From positions 310,001 through 374,000 of the forward strand of contig JAWWNJ010000031.1 of NCBI GenBank assembly GCA_037176885.1: DNA of 64,000 nt, in the 5' to 3' direction. Origin of the DNA: Favolaschia claudopus. Taxonomy: Eukaryota; Basidiomycota; Agaricomycetes; Agaricales; Mycenaceae. A model generated the notes under the pieces. It was given only the letters and a program-made list of their open reading frames with translations. It did not search any database and was not told where the DNA came from. Numbering within the stretch: the stretch's first letter is position 1; each line of letters opens with the position of its first letter. The position numbers and the translations under genes were made by a program. Below, in pieces: positions 55,279-64,000 of the stretch.

Positions 55279-57080
55279 TTATTTCTTGACTGGGGTATCG
55301 GGGACAATTTTATGGTTTTCAGTGATCGTAGCGGCAAATTGTCCAGTCTAGTTGGTAGCATATCAGCGATGAGAACAAGAATTGAAGGTCATCGATAGCT
55401 TGCCTGTTGCTCAACGAATTGAACTGTGGTTATTGTTGTCGAATGACCTGCAGTAGGCTGGCTGTTCGGAAACTCCCCGATGTCGACTGTGTTCCATTGA
55501 TTTCCTAGCGCTTTGTTGCGTACATGTTGGCGCAGGTTGAGACTGGTACAACATGATTGGGAGCTTCCGAAACAAAAAAAGGCTACTCACGTTGCAAGCA
55601 TACTATTCATGTAGACTACGCATGCGAGAGATCAGTCGACGACAAGGAATGAATTGAAACAGAATACGAACGTTTGCTGTTGGGTGCCAGCGAGAGGAAG
55701 AACCAGAAGGTGCCAGGAAAAGCAATAAACTACAAGGCATTTTAGTTTTGAAAAGCGGTAAGTACCTGAAGAAGAATTCATACCAAGGCCATGGTAAATA
55801 CAGACGTCACTGCTGTGAGCACCCCGCGATGTATAGCATTGATCATGAGCGCATTCAACATCTTTTGCGACCTAAGGAGTTTGTTAGCTACTAGGAACGA
55901 CTCAAGCATTAGAATTTGCGCACCTCAACAACCCCTCTTTATTGCGGTGCAGAAAAATGCAAAGATACGCTGTAATGGCGATGTCGCAGGCTGATGACGC
56001 GGCGGTCTGAACTGTTGTGCTCGCCTAAATTCTATATATTCAGGCCCGAACACGCAATTCAAATGTTCTTACTTTGGTTTGGTCGAGTTTGAGGAACGAA
56101 CGCAATTGGTAGGATTTCACTGTTTGCGCTATTCCCGCAGCTGTCCGAGAGGATTGCGTGTGAGTTGTGGTGAAGGAGGCCAAGACTCACATACACATTT
56201 GTGTGAAAGCTAGAATTACCTGCGAACGGCAAGATTATTCAACTACTGGTGCAATATATAGGGAAGTTAAAACGCACAATGATATACAGACCCAGAGAGG
56301 ACGCCCGATACATGCTCACGGTCTCTCTCGTAACTTAATGAAGTGTTTGAACCGTTGTTGGATCCTCGAAACCATGCACTCACGGCGGTAGATGCGACTC
56401 GCAAAGTAGCTGTCAAAAATGTTCAATGACTACCAAGCGAGGATGCGTCGGCTTACAGTTGAACAGCAAATGCGGTGAAGTACTAGATGAATTATCAATC
56501 AACACAAGGCGAGTGGATGAGGAAAAGGTCGCCGACGTTGGCAAGCAGTTGAAGCTAATTCATGGTTTGCCAGGAGTCAGAACGATCCGTAGCAGAAAGT
56601 ATCAACTTACCGAGTCCGACCTGAACCTAAGTATTGAATGTCACCGTGATTGGCTTGCACACGAACACGTACCAAACCAGATCCTCTTGAATGATCCCGA
56701 ATCTCTGCACGAAACGAAAGTAACTTGACCGGCAAAAGAACCCAATTTGGATCGTTTCAAATGATCTGTCGAGAGGTGAGCGTTGAACGCACGCTACAGG
56801 GACCGCCGAACATAACGACAATAACCTTCCCCAATCGTGAGTTCGACTTGAAATACGAAAAATGTATTGGACGCACGGGGAGTTTGATTGAGTAAAAGTC
56901 ATCGTTTGGCCACCATAGAAAGTAGAGCATTGTTTGAAGTACTCCAATACCATAGAGACTGAGAAAATTGATCAAACAAAAACGCGATTTGGCCAACTTG
57001 AACTGAACGGACATTGATTCAAAGAACAACGACAGAAACCAGGCGCCGTACGTCGGGGCAAGATGAGATGGAGGCACCAT
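55279..57080 (-). CDS. DUF6534-type multi-pass membrane protein
   Basis: Starts MVPPSHLAPTYGAWFLSLFFES at 57080; next exon LYGIGVLQTMLYFLWWPNDDFYSIKL, then FETIQIGFFCRSSYFRFVQRFG. Later exons read AACDIAITAYLCIFLHRN-like, LNALMINAIHRGVLTAVTSV, FIAFPGTFWFFLSLAPNSKLYMNSMLATLNLRQ. This is the layout of the Agaricomycete DUF6534 family, with about seven membrane spans and the closing Y-NS-LA-LN-R motif. The last splice appears to be a GC-AG intron: CAG|GCAAGC to ACTAG. It joins TVQFVEQQ to TGQFAATITE and ends at 55279; without it translation stops at 55389. The middle exons between 56100 and 56700 are only partly resolved. Function unknown. Confidence 0.65.
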
Positions 57081-57795
57081 GGTGAAGGTAAGGACGAGGA
57101 GGAGATTGAACTGCGTGCCCAGCTCTATCTGTCGTAAATCGGCACGCAGCTTACTTTGGAAATGTTCATTCTTCCATCGTTCTACTGTCGAAACTAGTGT
57201 GTGAATGTCGAAAACACTCGTACACGTTCCGGTGTCTTTTATCCTATGAGCCGATAGAATCCATCTGTCACTTAAGCTGACCGTTTTTATGCGACTTATC
57301 GACTTGCCCTTCATTCGTTCGCTTGGATTTCAAACGCAGTCAACAATCAAAAGTTTCGTGGCAGAACGCTAGGGTCAAGAAGAACCAGCCGCTCAGCCGA
57401 TGCCCATGGAAGAATGATGCTCATATACAAGCGCCCTTCCATGCACAATAAAGTTTAGGCCCTAAGTCTGGCGCAGGAATGAGATCATCGACCCAGAACT
57501 GGCGACTGGCTTGAATGTACCTGGAGACTTGGAGTGATGGTTTTATTACCGTCGCTAGATCTCCGTATTCGCATTCGAAGCTACGATTCCAGACCACAAA
57601 TGCGGAAGAGCTGCACGACAACAGCGCGGATCGTGGTGGTGGTCAAGAGCAGGATGGGACTCGGCTTCCGGGCCGATCTCGTAACCCGCCATCTGATTCA
57701 GGCAAGTGACAGGACCAAGACGGATGGGGCGGCGCAGTGCGGGCGCACAAAAGCAACATGACTACAATGCGGGTCTAGTCTCTTGTAAACAGACG
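57081..57795. other. Intergenic spacer
   Basis: No supported gene. A minus-strand frame extends the 57080 start upstream to 57314 but looks like leader sequence. Confidence 0.35.
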
Positions 57796-58248
57796 CTACA
57801 ACATAAAAGTCCTCGTACCTGCGGTATGTTGTAGTCTGTCAAAAAGGTCCGTCGGCCGATCGCTGCCCAACGTTATTATATAATCACAAATTTCTCGAGA
57901 CTCTTCCCTCAATTCTGAACGCGTTTTGGGTAAAGATTCTTTTCGGAAATGCTTAATGAATCCCTCTCCAACAATACTGCCAGCCAAAACTAGGGAAAAT
58001 ATGCACAGAATGGTGAGATTGAAAAACCTGCTGACAAATCCTAGCAAACCATGAGTTTTCTGCTCGACACCATCCAAGAGCAAAATTAATATTCTGAGTA
58101 GATATAACTCTATAGAATACATATATAAGGCACTTACTCCGCCAAAGATCAACCTCGAGAAATTTGTGGCGGCGCCGGAGGGAGGATAGTGCGTGGGAAT
58201 ATATTCAAACTCCGACGATTGGTGGTAATAAAGTCGAGCACTTGTCAC
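57796..58248 (-). CDS. Possible membrane protein, partial exons
   Basis: An open frame of 150 codons without its own ATG. Contains EFEYIPTHYPPSGAA, a strong candidate donor (GTAAGTGCC) after FSRLIFGG, then HGLLGFVSRFFNLTILCIFSLVLAGSIVG with a clear membrane span, and a charged helical tail. Probably a few exons of a small membrane-protein gene. Start, family and function are not resolved. Confidence 0.35.
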   Translation of the reverse strand: MTSARLYYHQSSEFEYIPTHYPPSGAATNFSRLIFGGVSALYMYSIELYLLRILILLLDGVEQKTHGLLGFVSRFFNLTILCIFSLVLAGSIVGEGFIKHFRKESLPKTRSELREESREICDYIITLGSDRPTDLFDRLQHTAGTRTFML

Positions 58249-59326
58249 GGTAACGCGGTTACTAACAGACTAAATGCGGGTCATATATGAAACGTCGATA
58301 GAGCCTGGTACGAACTGATCTCAATTTGCGAATATTACCCATCATTGAGCTCATCGAAAAGTTGAATCTTTGGCAAGTAGATTACTTCGTTATTTTGCAA
58401 AGCGGGAATTCGGAATCAGTAAGTGTATGGATGACAGTATCTCAACTTTTTTTCACCATCAGCACTGAGGAGAACGTCTACAGATTTCTTTCAACAGTGG
58501 CGCTCGGTCCCATCCGACAGATCATTGATGAAGTGATCGGCTCGGGTTCAACATCGCGATGCAAGTTGAATGTTCAAAATACAGACAGTCGATGGCAAGG
58601 CGCAAAAACGGCAAACATGCCAACATCTTGCAAATTCGTCAACCTCAATTAAGTCAACAAATTGGTTTAAAGTCGGTGAATCGGTAGCCTAAGTATTCTT
58701 TTCATGAGTGCGTTTTGAACTTGAAAAACGTTCAATTTAGTGACTGAGATGCAGTCTATCCACGAATTGTCTTCAGCAACTTCTCTCGAAGCTTTGAAAT
58801 TGAGACATGCAGAAAAATTCGAATGACTCGAACTTGAAGACGTGAATTCCGCGCGGAATGGTTGATTATTGCGCATTTTCGAAGCTTCGTACACTCGTTG
58901 CTGTGAAAAATTCCCAACGCTTGATGGTCTGAGATGACTAATTAGAGTAATTCATTTCCGTTTCTGCGCCACAGGATCCACTCTCCACAGTTGAACTCTG
59001 ACTGTTTCTTGCAATTTTTATTAGGCTCGCATGGCAGAGGTTGGCAGTGGGATGGAGCTGAGAGCGATCTCTTCAATTCCAGCGGTCCTAACCACCAGAG
59101 CGAAGCGCAGGTCAGTGCGGGCGGTATCGCATTAACAAGCACTAACCGACGACGTGAATTGCGGAGAACTTGAACGTTCGTGACTAAGCCGAGAGTCGCC
59201 CGAGACGGAGCTCCGCCCAACCGCGTGGGCCATATGGGTATAACATCGAGTCACGCTTCGACTGGTATTTTAACGCTGCAACTTCAAGTTGCGACCTCTA
59301 CGACTTTGAAGCTCTGTGAATCCTTC
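58249..59326. other. 1.1-kb spacer
   Basis: Frames under 110 codons with no recognisable content. No repeat or RNA gene seen. Confidence 0.4.
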
Positions 59327-60431
59327 ATGTCAAACTACCCTCCCGATCCATACGTCCAAGCAAAACTCACCAGAACGGAGGCGGAGGCGTATTTGCAAAG
59401 ACTCCGACTGCCGTCGTCACTGCTGGATTCTGCGCCGTCTCTTTCGCTTCTATCCACCTTGTTCTTGTCCCACCTGGAGTGGATACCCAAGGATACATCC
59501 CCCTTACATGTCCCAGAGGAACAGTGGAAAGGACCGTCGACGCCGATTAAATTAAGCAGCGCATTTACCAACATGCCTCTTGGTGCCTCCGCATACGATC
59601 GCATCGTTCACGAAAGCAAGGGCGCGTTTTGCTTTTCGATTAATGCAACATTCGCCGGTTTTCTTCGCTACTTTGGGTTCACGATCTCGGAGCTGGTCGG
59701 CCGTTCATTCAAGTCGCTTGGAAATGATCCTACGGTGCATCCTGATGGCTGGAGGTGGGGAACGCTCACTCACCAGCTGTTGGTTGCTGGGTGGCCAGAA
59801 AGTCCAGACAGATACCTGATCGATGGTGCCTGGGGCCCCGGAAATCTAGCTAAACCGTTTGTCTCTTCCCTTTTACTCGCCGGTAAATTCTGATGCATTT
59901 TTTTCCAGGATAAAGCTGACCACTGATCCAGAAGGCGAGACCATCTTGGGGTTGAATGACTTCGAGGCGTATCGCCTGGTTTACGAAATTCTTCCGCTGT
60001 CCCCGAACATGACCCCTCCCGTCGATAATCTCCCTGGGTACACACTCTATCGTCGTTTTGGCCCCGTGGGCACGCCGCATACCCTCCCAATCAACGCCGA
60101 CTCGCCTGGGTATTGGTCACCACTGTTCCACTTCTTCCTCGTGTCTGTGCCGATAGCGGACTTCATGCTGTACCATCACTTCTCAGCGTCGCATGAATTA
60201 GCGGCGTTTTCAGCGTTCTGGCTCATCACACGCATCATCCCGGGGTCTGGTGGCGCGCGTCGCTCTATGATGTACGCGGAGAAAGAGGGCCAGGGTAAAC
60301 GGGCAAAGGTGTATACGACGGGTGGATTTGAAGGACGAGGAAGCGAGGAAGGACGCGATGTTGAATGGGTGGACATGGAAACAGGGCCAGTGAAGGAGTA
60401 TCTCACCAGGGAATTCGGTTTCAAATTTTAA
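59327..60431 (+). CDS. Arylamine N-acetyltransferase-like protein
   Basis: Exons 59327-59856 and 59909-60431, 350 aa; the 52-bp intron (GTTTGT..TTCCAG) keeps phase 2. The Cys-His-Asp triad of the NAT family is visible in order: C102 in KGAFCFSINATFAGFLRYFGF (family pattern RGGYCFELN), H149 in HQLLVAGWP and D166 in LIDGAWGPG. N-terminal helices (RTEAEAYLQRLRLP) and C-terminal beta strands match NAT length for fungal members. The enzyme would move an acyl group from a CoA donor to aromatic amines or hydrazines. The motif spellings are divergent, so the substrate may differ. The ATG at 59327 is preferred over 59180 because the extra residues look non-coding. Confidence 0.75.
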
Positions 60432-62894
60432 ACGGATGGAATTTAGATGGAATTCCTACCAGTTCACCATATGAAAAGACGCTTCTCGGTTCGTCAAAAA
60501 ATGAGCACTGTAGGGATCAAATCAGGTGCCGGGATTTGGAAGAAGGATGAGATTGGCTATAATTTTGTTTCGCGATCTTCCGACAGACTTGCGCGCCATC
60601 GTGGTCCGTGGAAATTTCATCAAGGCATTGAACAGAAAATGCCGTCAAGTGTTCAACATCAGGTGCAGATCATGAGGATACTCAATCATGGCTGTCATTT
60701 TTGCTCGATTCGTCTCCCGTGAACTGGAGCAAGGGAAAGGATCGGGGGGTCGGATAGAGTCAACAGTGAGAGTTGTCATTTTCTGAGGCGTAGAGTATCA
60801 ATCTGCATGCCACGTTGATTTCACGACATCTATCGCATCAGGCCTGATAAAGTGGCAGAAACAATGCTGGGAACGGAGTTGAACATCGTCGCCGGTGGCG
60901 GGATGCCCAAATCAAAGGCGCGGATGACAGGACCTTCGCGGATGGAGTGACGGCAGATTTCCCTGCAAGAGCGGAGTCCCCGAGAAGGTCGAGAGAAGGT
61001 ACGGTTTTCACGAGGGGCAGGATAATTCTGTTGAGAAACCCGGGGTGCAGGTAGAAACCCTCCCATATAAGGCAATATTGCAGAAACCCCCCGCACAAAC
61101 TTTAACAGATTATGGACAGAAACCCACTTACATCGATTCGATGGCATCAGCGGACATTTTTAAACAGGTTGGTCGGCAACACCGTCTTCGTTATTTCTTG
61201 TATTCAGACGAAGATTGTGGGTACCATATCACCTTCCAGAATTCTTGACGGGTTGTTCATTGTTCTTCATTGTGAGTTCCCGTCGACTCTGAGAATATGC
61301 CGGAGAAGCAGCCGATCCCGAACGCTCGGCACAGCCCTCATCTAACGGCGCACACTGGTATCTTGCTTTGAGCCTCATTCGAGGCATCCAGAAGCAGCAG
61401 AGGAGTGATCACAAAATCGCCGTAGGTTTTATGCTAATTGGTGCGCACTGCGGACATAACGACCTGGTCGGCATGCACACGGCAATCACGGAACCACGAA
61501 GAAGGGATAGGCCCGGGGCAATCTGAGACCTACCGCAACTGGGAATTAATGCTGAAGCGGCAAATAAAAGTGTCTGAGGAGGTCAAACCAACCCTCAGCA
61601 TTGTTGCCGCGCCCGCCGCCGAGTCGGCAGACTGGGGCAATCACCTTCCCAAAATGGAAGGGTCTTTGAATTCCGGGTTTCTACATAAAGATTCGGAAAC
61701 CCGGGTTTCTGGTAGTCTCTCTAGACAGACGCTTCAATTCTTCTTAGCTCACAAGTTCGCTGAATTAAAGTCTGTTGGTTACCGCGTCAATTACCCGGCA
61801 GCCTGCCTTACGACGTCATCAGGCATCCCAACACGAACAAACAACACGCCTATTCCCCACATTTCGACGTGTTTTAACGCGGCTTTCAGTGGGGAGTATG
61901 TCTCTAACTTGATAAAAAGGCCATTGTAACCTCTTGCCACCTAAATCATGTTCATTTTATAGAAATAAACAATTTTGTAAGTTTTGCGTGGTGACGGCAA
62001 GTTAATGGCAGCTGTCATTGACTGATGCTTATCGGAAAGCGCCGGCAACGTCAGGAAAAAGGCTAAATTTGAGGTTGGGGACTTCAGATCAGCCGCTTTT
62101 CTCGAATTATGTCTTCAAACTCGAATATAGGGTCTTTTTCTCTGTCGAAACGCGTTAAAACACGTCTAACCGGCGTGTCGGCTTAGCCGACGTCAAACAC
62201 ACGTGAGTTCCGAAACGGGTAGCTTATATAATAACGCAGGCTACCGGGTAGTTGGGCGTGGTAACCAACAGACTAGGTTTCTGGATAGAATTATCCCGAG
62301 GGGCATCCAAGTTTCTTCCGAAATTCGATAAACATCTGTTATGTAGGAGCACCTCCGCCTCGGATGCTGAAATTTAAGCAGTGATATCCAAATTTATTAT
62401 TTTTATCCTGAATTTGGTCAAGATCTTGGGGTTCATCTTGTATCCACCGCCGAATAGGGTGAACTCACCAGCAGTGACCAGACTTGGCCACAGGCCCTTC
62501 TGGATTGGTTGATCTGCGACTGAGTGAAAGACATGCAAAGGCCTGAAGTCGCTCACATGCTAGACTCGAAGAGTTCCAGTCGTGTTGTCGTCTTCGAGTC
62601 GAACTCAAGCTCGGAAGGCACTGGCGGCACTGTCTGAATGAATCTCGACTAAGTGCGGACGGCATCTCCGATCTTGAGCCCCATAACATGAAAGGGTGAC
62701 ACAGAGACAGGGAAAACGAGCTGAGAAAATGTAGTGTTGTCGCTGTTGGGCCTGGACCACTGAGCAGCCGTGTTAAAACAAAGTCACGGCGAGGTTGAAG
62801 TTGAACACGGCAACCGGCCCGGTGTTTATTGAATCAACAGACCTATGCCGTCAGAGACAAACTCGTGCAGATCAAACTTTCGAAAAGTTTTACC
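60432..62894. other. 2.5-kb gene-poor region with repeated motifs
   Basis: No supported gene; a 163-codon frame at 61438-61929 has no recognisable content. The motif GAAACCC or its complement recurs (about 61036, 61053, 61086, 61120, 61677, 61700). Two compact palindromes lie together: GTCGGCTTAGCCGAC near 62180 and GGTAGC...GCTACC near 62218-62255. Looks like decayed repeat DNA. Confidence 0.4.
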
Positions 62895-63482
62895 ATGAAC
62901 GATTCCGCCGAGCCTGCTGCCAGCGCTGCCCCTCCGCCCTCCTCCGTACTTTTCGCGCGGGGTGTAATCGCGCGCCTTGCTACTTGGGACACCCTCCGAC
63001 TTGCTGTACAGGAAGGCTGGGGCGGTCCCGGGGCATCGCAGAAACGAACTTGGCTCGCGTCCGTCATCGTCGACGCTTTTGAAGAGACTGTTCCAACACC
63101 GGACGACCAATACGTCGAGGAAATCCTTGTTCAGGTTCTTGCGGATGAATTTGACACCGATCTCGAGGATGGGAGCGCGGAAGCCGTAGCGGTCGATGTT
63201 GTACGATTATGGGAGGACACCCGCCTCGGACGCGACGAGCTCGTTCTTAAATTCGAATCCAAGGCCGATAGCATGCATGGGAAGCGTGCAGTTGCGCAGG
63301 AAATTCCGAATAATGATGCGGATGAGTGGGAGGACGAGGAGGGGGACGAAGATGAGGATGAGGATGCCATGGACGAAGAGGAAGAGGTTCCAAAGCTGAT
63401 GGAGCCCCGGCAACGGGATGAGCCAGAGATTGACGAAGATGGTTTTACGCTGGTGAAGGGGAAGGGCAAAAGCCACAGATGA
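62895..63482 (+). CDS. TSR2: Pre-rRNA-processing protein TSR2
   Basis: 195 aa, one exon. It shows the TSR2 core: LFARGVIARLATWDTLRLAV, GWGGPGASQKRTWLAS, DDQYVEEILVQVLADEFDTDLEDGS, VAVDVVRLWEDTRLGRDEL. A long acidic run and the closing DEDGFTLVKGKGK follow; both are typical. In yeast TSR2 escorts the ribosomal protein eS26 to pre-40S particles and is needed for 20S pre-rRNA processing. The start at 62895 fits the family length; the frame is open 22 codons further upstream. Confidence 0.88.
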   Translation: MNDSAEPAASAAPPPSSVLFARGVIARLATWDTLRLAVQEGWGGPGASQKRTWLASVIVDAFEETVPTPDDQYVEEILVQVLADEFDTDLEDGSAEAVAVDVVRLWEDTRLGRDELVLKFESKADSMHGKRAVAQEIPNNDADEWEDEEGDEDEDEDAMDEEEEVPKLMEPRQRDEPEIDEDGFTLVKGKGKSHR

Positions 63483-63756
63483 TCGTGCGTTTGTTGCTAC
63501 ATTTTGCGTCACAAAACTCATTTCTTCCAGTTTGTAGTATTTCATGCAAAATTTATGCGCTGTACTTTGTATTAGATTGGGTCAATGGGTTATAGACTTT
63601 ATTTCGGCAAAAAGAGTCCATGTGGTTATCTCAATTCGTTGAGCGTTCGACTTGTCATATTCGCCTGATTTTGTATATGCTCATGGGAGACAGTCGTGTA
63701 TTGGATTTAAGTTGGAGCCCAATACATCGGAATCCGATTGTACATGGTTGACGGCT
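63483..63756. other. Convergent 3' spacer
   Basis: 274 bp between the TSR2 stop and the stop of the minus-strand prenyltransferase. Expected to hold both polyadenylation regions. Nothing else seen. Confidence 0.4.
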
Positions 63757-64000
63757 TCAGACCGCGATCCCGCCCAGGACTCGGTGATAAATAGCATCTA
63801 TCACGAAACCCCCAAGAATGATTTCGCCGACCAGCGGTGTTAACAGGAAAAAATCTTTGCAGCTAGAAGGTGAATCGATGTCGGTGTGGAGCAAACTCGA
63901 CAGCAAGAGGACGCCTGCGGCTGCAACACCGACATAGAAGGGAATTCCCTGGTTGTTCAACATGCCTCCATAAATCAGCAGGCCGAGAAAGACCAACGCA
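63757..64000 (-). CDS. COQ2/UbiA-type prenyltransferase, 3' end only
   Basis: About 81 C-terminal residues, open to the window edge. The hydrophobic spans LVFLGLLIYGGML, IPFYVGVAAAGVLLLSSLL and VGEIILGGFVIDAIY, with the intervening HTDIDSPSSCKDFFLLTPL, match the end of mitochondrial 4-hydroxybenzoate polyprenyltransferases. There, a D..sP..C...F pattern precedes the last membrane spans. That enzyme attaches the polyprenyl tail in coenzyme Q synthesis. Catalytic Asp-rich motifs are outside the window, so another UbiA-family member cannot be ruled out. Confidence 0.6.
   Translation of the reverse strand, partial: ALVFLGLLIYGGMLNNQGIPFYVGVAAAGVLLLSSLLHTDIDSPSSCKDFFLLTPLVGEIILGGFVIDAIYHRVLGGIAV

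Noticed and set aside
56426..56728. 100-codon plus-strand frame
   Set aside because: Antisense to exons of the DUF6534-type gene, which has better support.
61438..61929. 163-codon open frame
   Set aside because: No recognisable motif, no splice partners, and it lies in motif-repeat, gene-poor DNA.

Overview
This window reads as nuclear DNA of a mushroom-forming basidiomycete (Agaricomycete). The genes carry many short introns (mostly 46-66 bp, GT..AG). The gene families are Agaricomycete-typical: F-box/LRR-like proteins, a TET/JBP dioxygenase, DUF6534-type membrane proteins and a fungal Helitron. Conserved eukaryotic genes (TSR2, a COQ2-like prenyltransferase) lie at the right edge. Exon structures were worked out by hand from splice sites and reading frame, so single boundaries may be off even where the gene is secure.

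Left third (1-21.3 kb), accessory-type DNA. Five F-box/LRR-like genes lie at 1-1013 (-, cut by the edge), 1302-3014, 3705-5237, 6038-7563 and 14700-16022. Among them sit a nucleotidyltransferase-fold-like protein (7823-8958, -), a DEDDy 3'-5' exonuclease (11055-12081, -), a TET/JBP-like 2-oxoglutarate/Fe(II) dioxygenase (13014-14341, +) and two uncharacterised fungal proteins (16192-17418, - and 17812-26219, +).

Mobile block (21.3-35.5 kb). A 4369-bp element at 21323-25691 has 112-bp terminal inverted repeats and a 7-bp target duplication. It splits the 17812-26219 gene inside a codon-continuous stretch: removing the element and one duplication rejoins the frame. A zinc-cluster-like protein (26409-27455, -) then stands head to head with an autonomous Helitron. 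The Helitron has a Rep-helicase of about 2150 residues (27622-34167) and a second ORF with a ubiquitin-protease-like Cys/His domain (34164-35453), linked by an ATGA stop/start overlap. A sixth F-box/LRR-like gene follows (35528-36900, -).

Right half (37-64 kb), more conventional. Two members of an uncharacterised family (37700-39024 and 39383-40673, +) and a third, frameshifted member (48325-49499, -) bracket a divergent glycosidase pair: a GH2 beta-mannosidase (40795-44057, -) and a secreted GH3 beta-glucosidase-type enzyme with a PA14 domain (44735-48248, +). The pair fits breakdown of plant cell-wall mannan/glucan oligosaccharides. Then come an unknown 202-aa protein, a cytochrome P450 (50711-52886, -), a 76-aa C2H2 zinc-finger protein, a DUF6534-type membrane protein (55279-57080, -), a possible second membrane protein, an arylamine N-acetyltransferase-like gene (59327-60431, +), TSR2 (62895-63482, +) and the 3' end of a COQ2/UbiA-type gene. 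No rRNA, tRNA or CRISPR was recognised.
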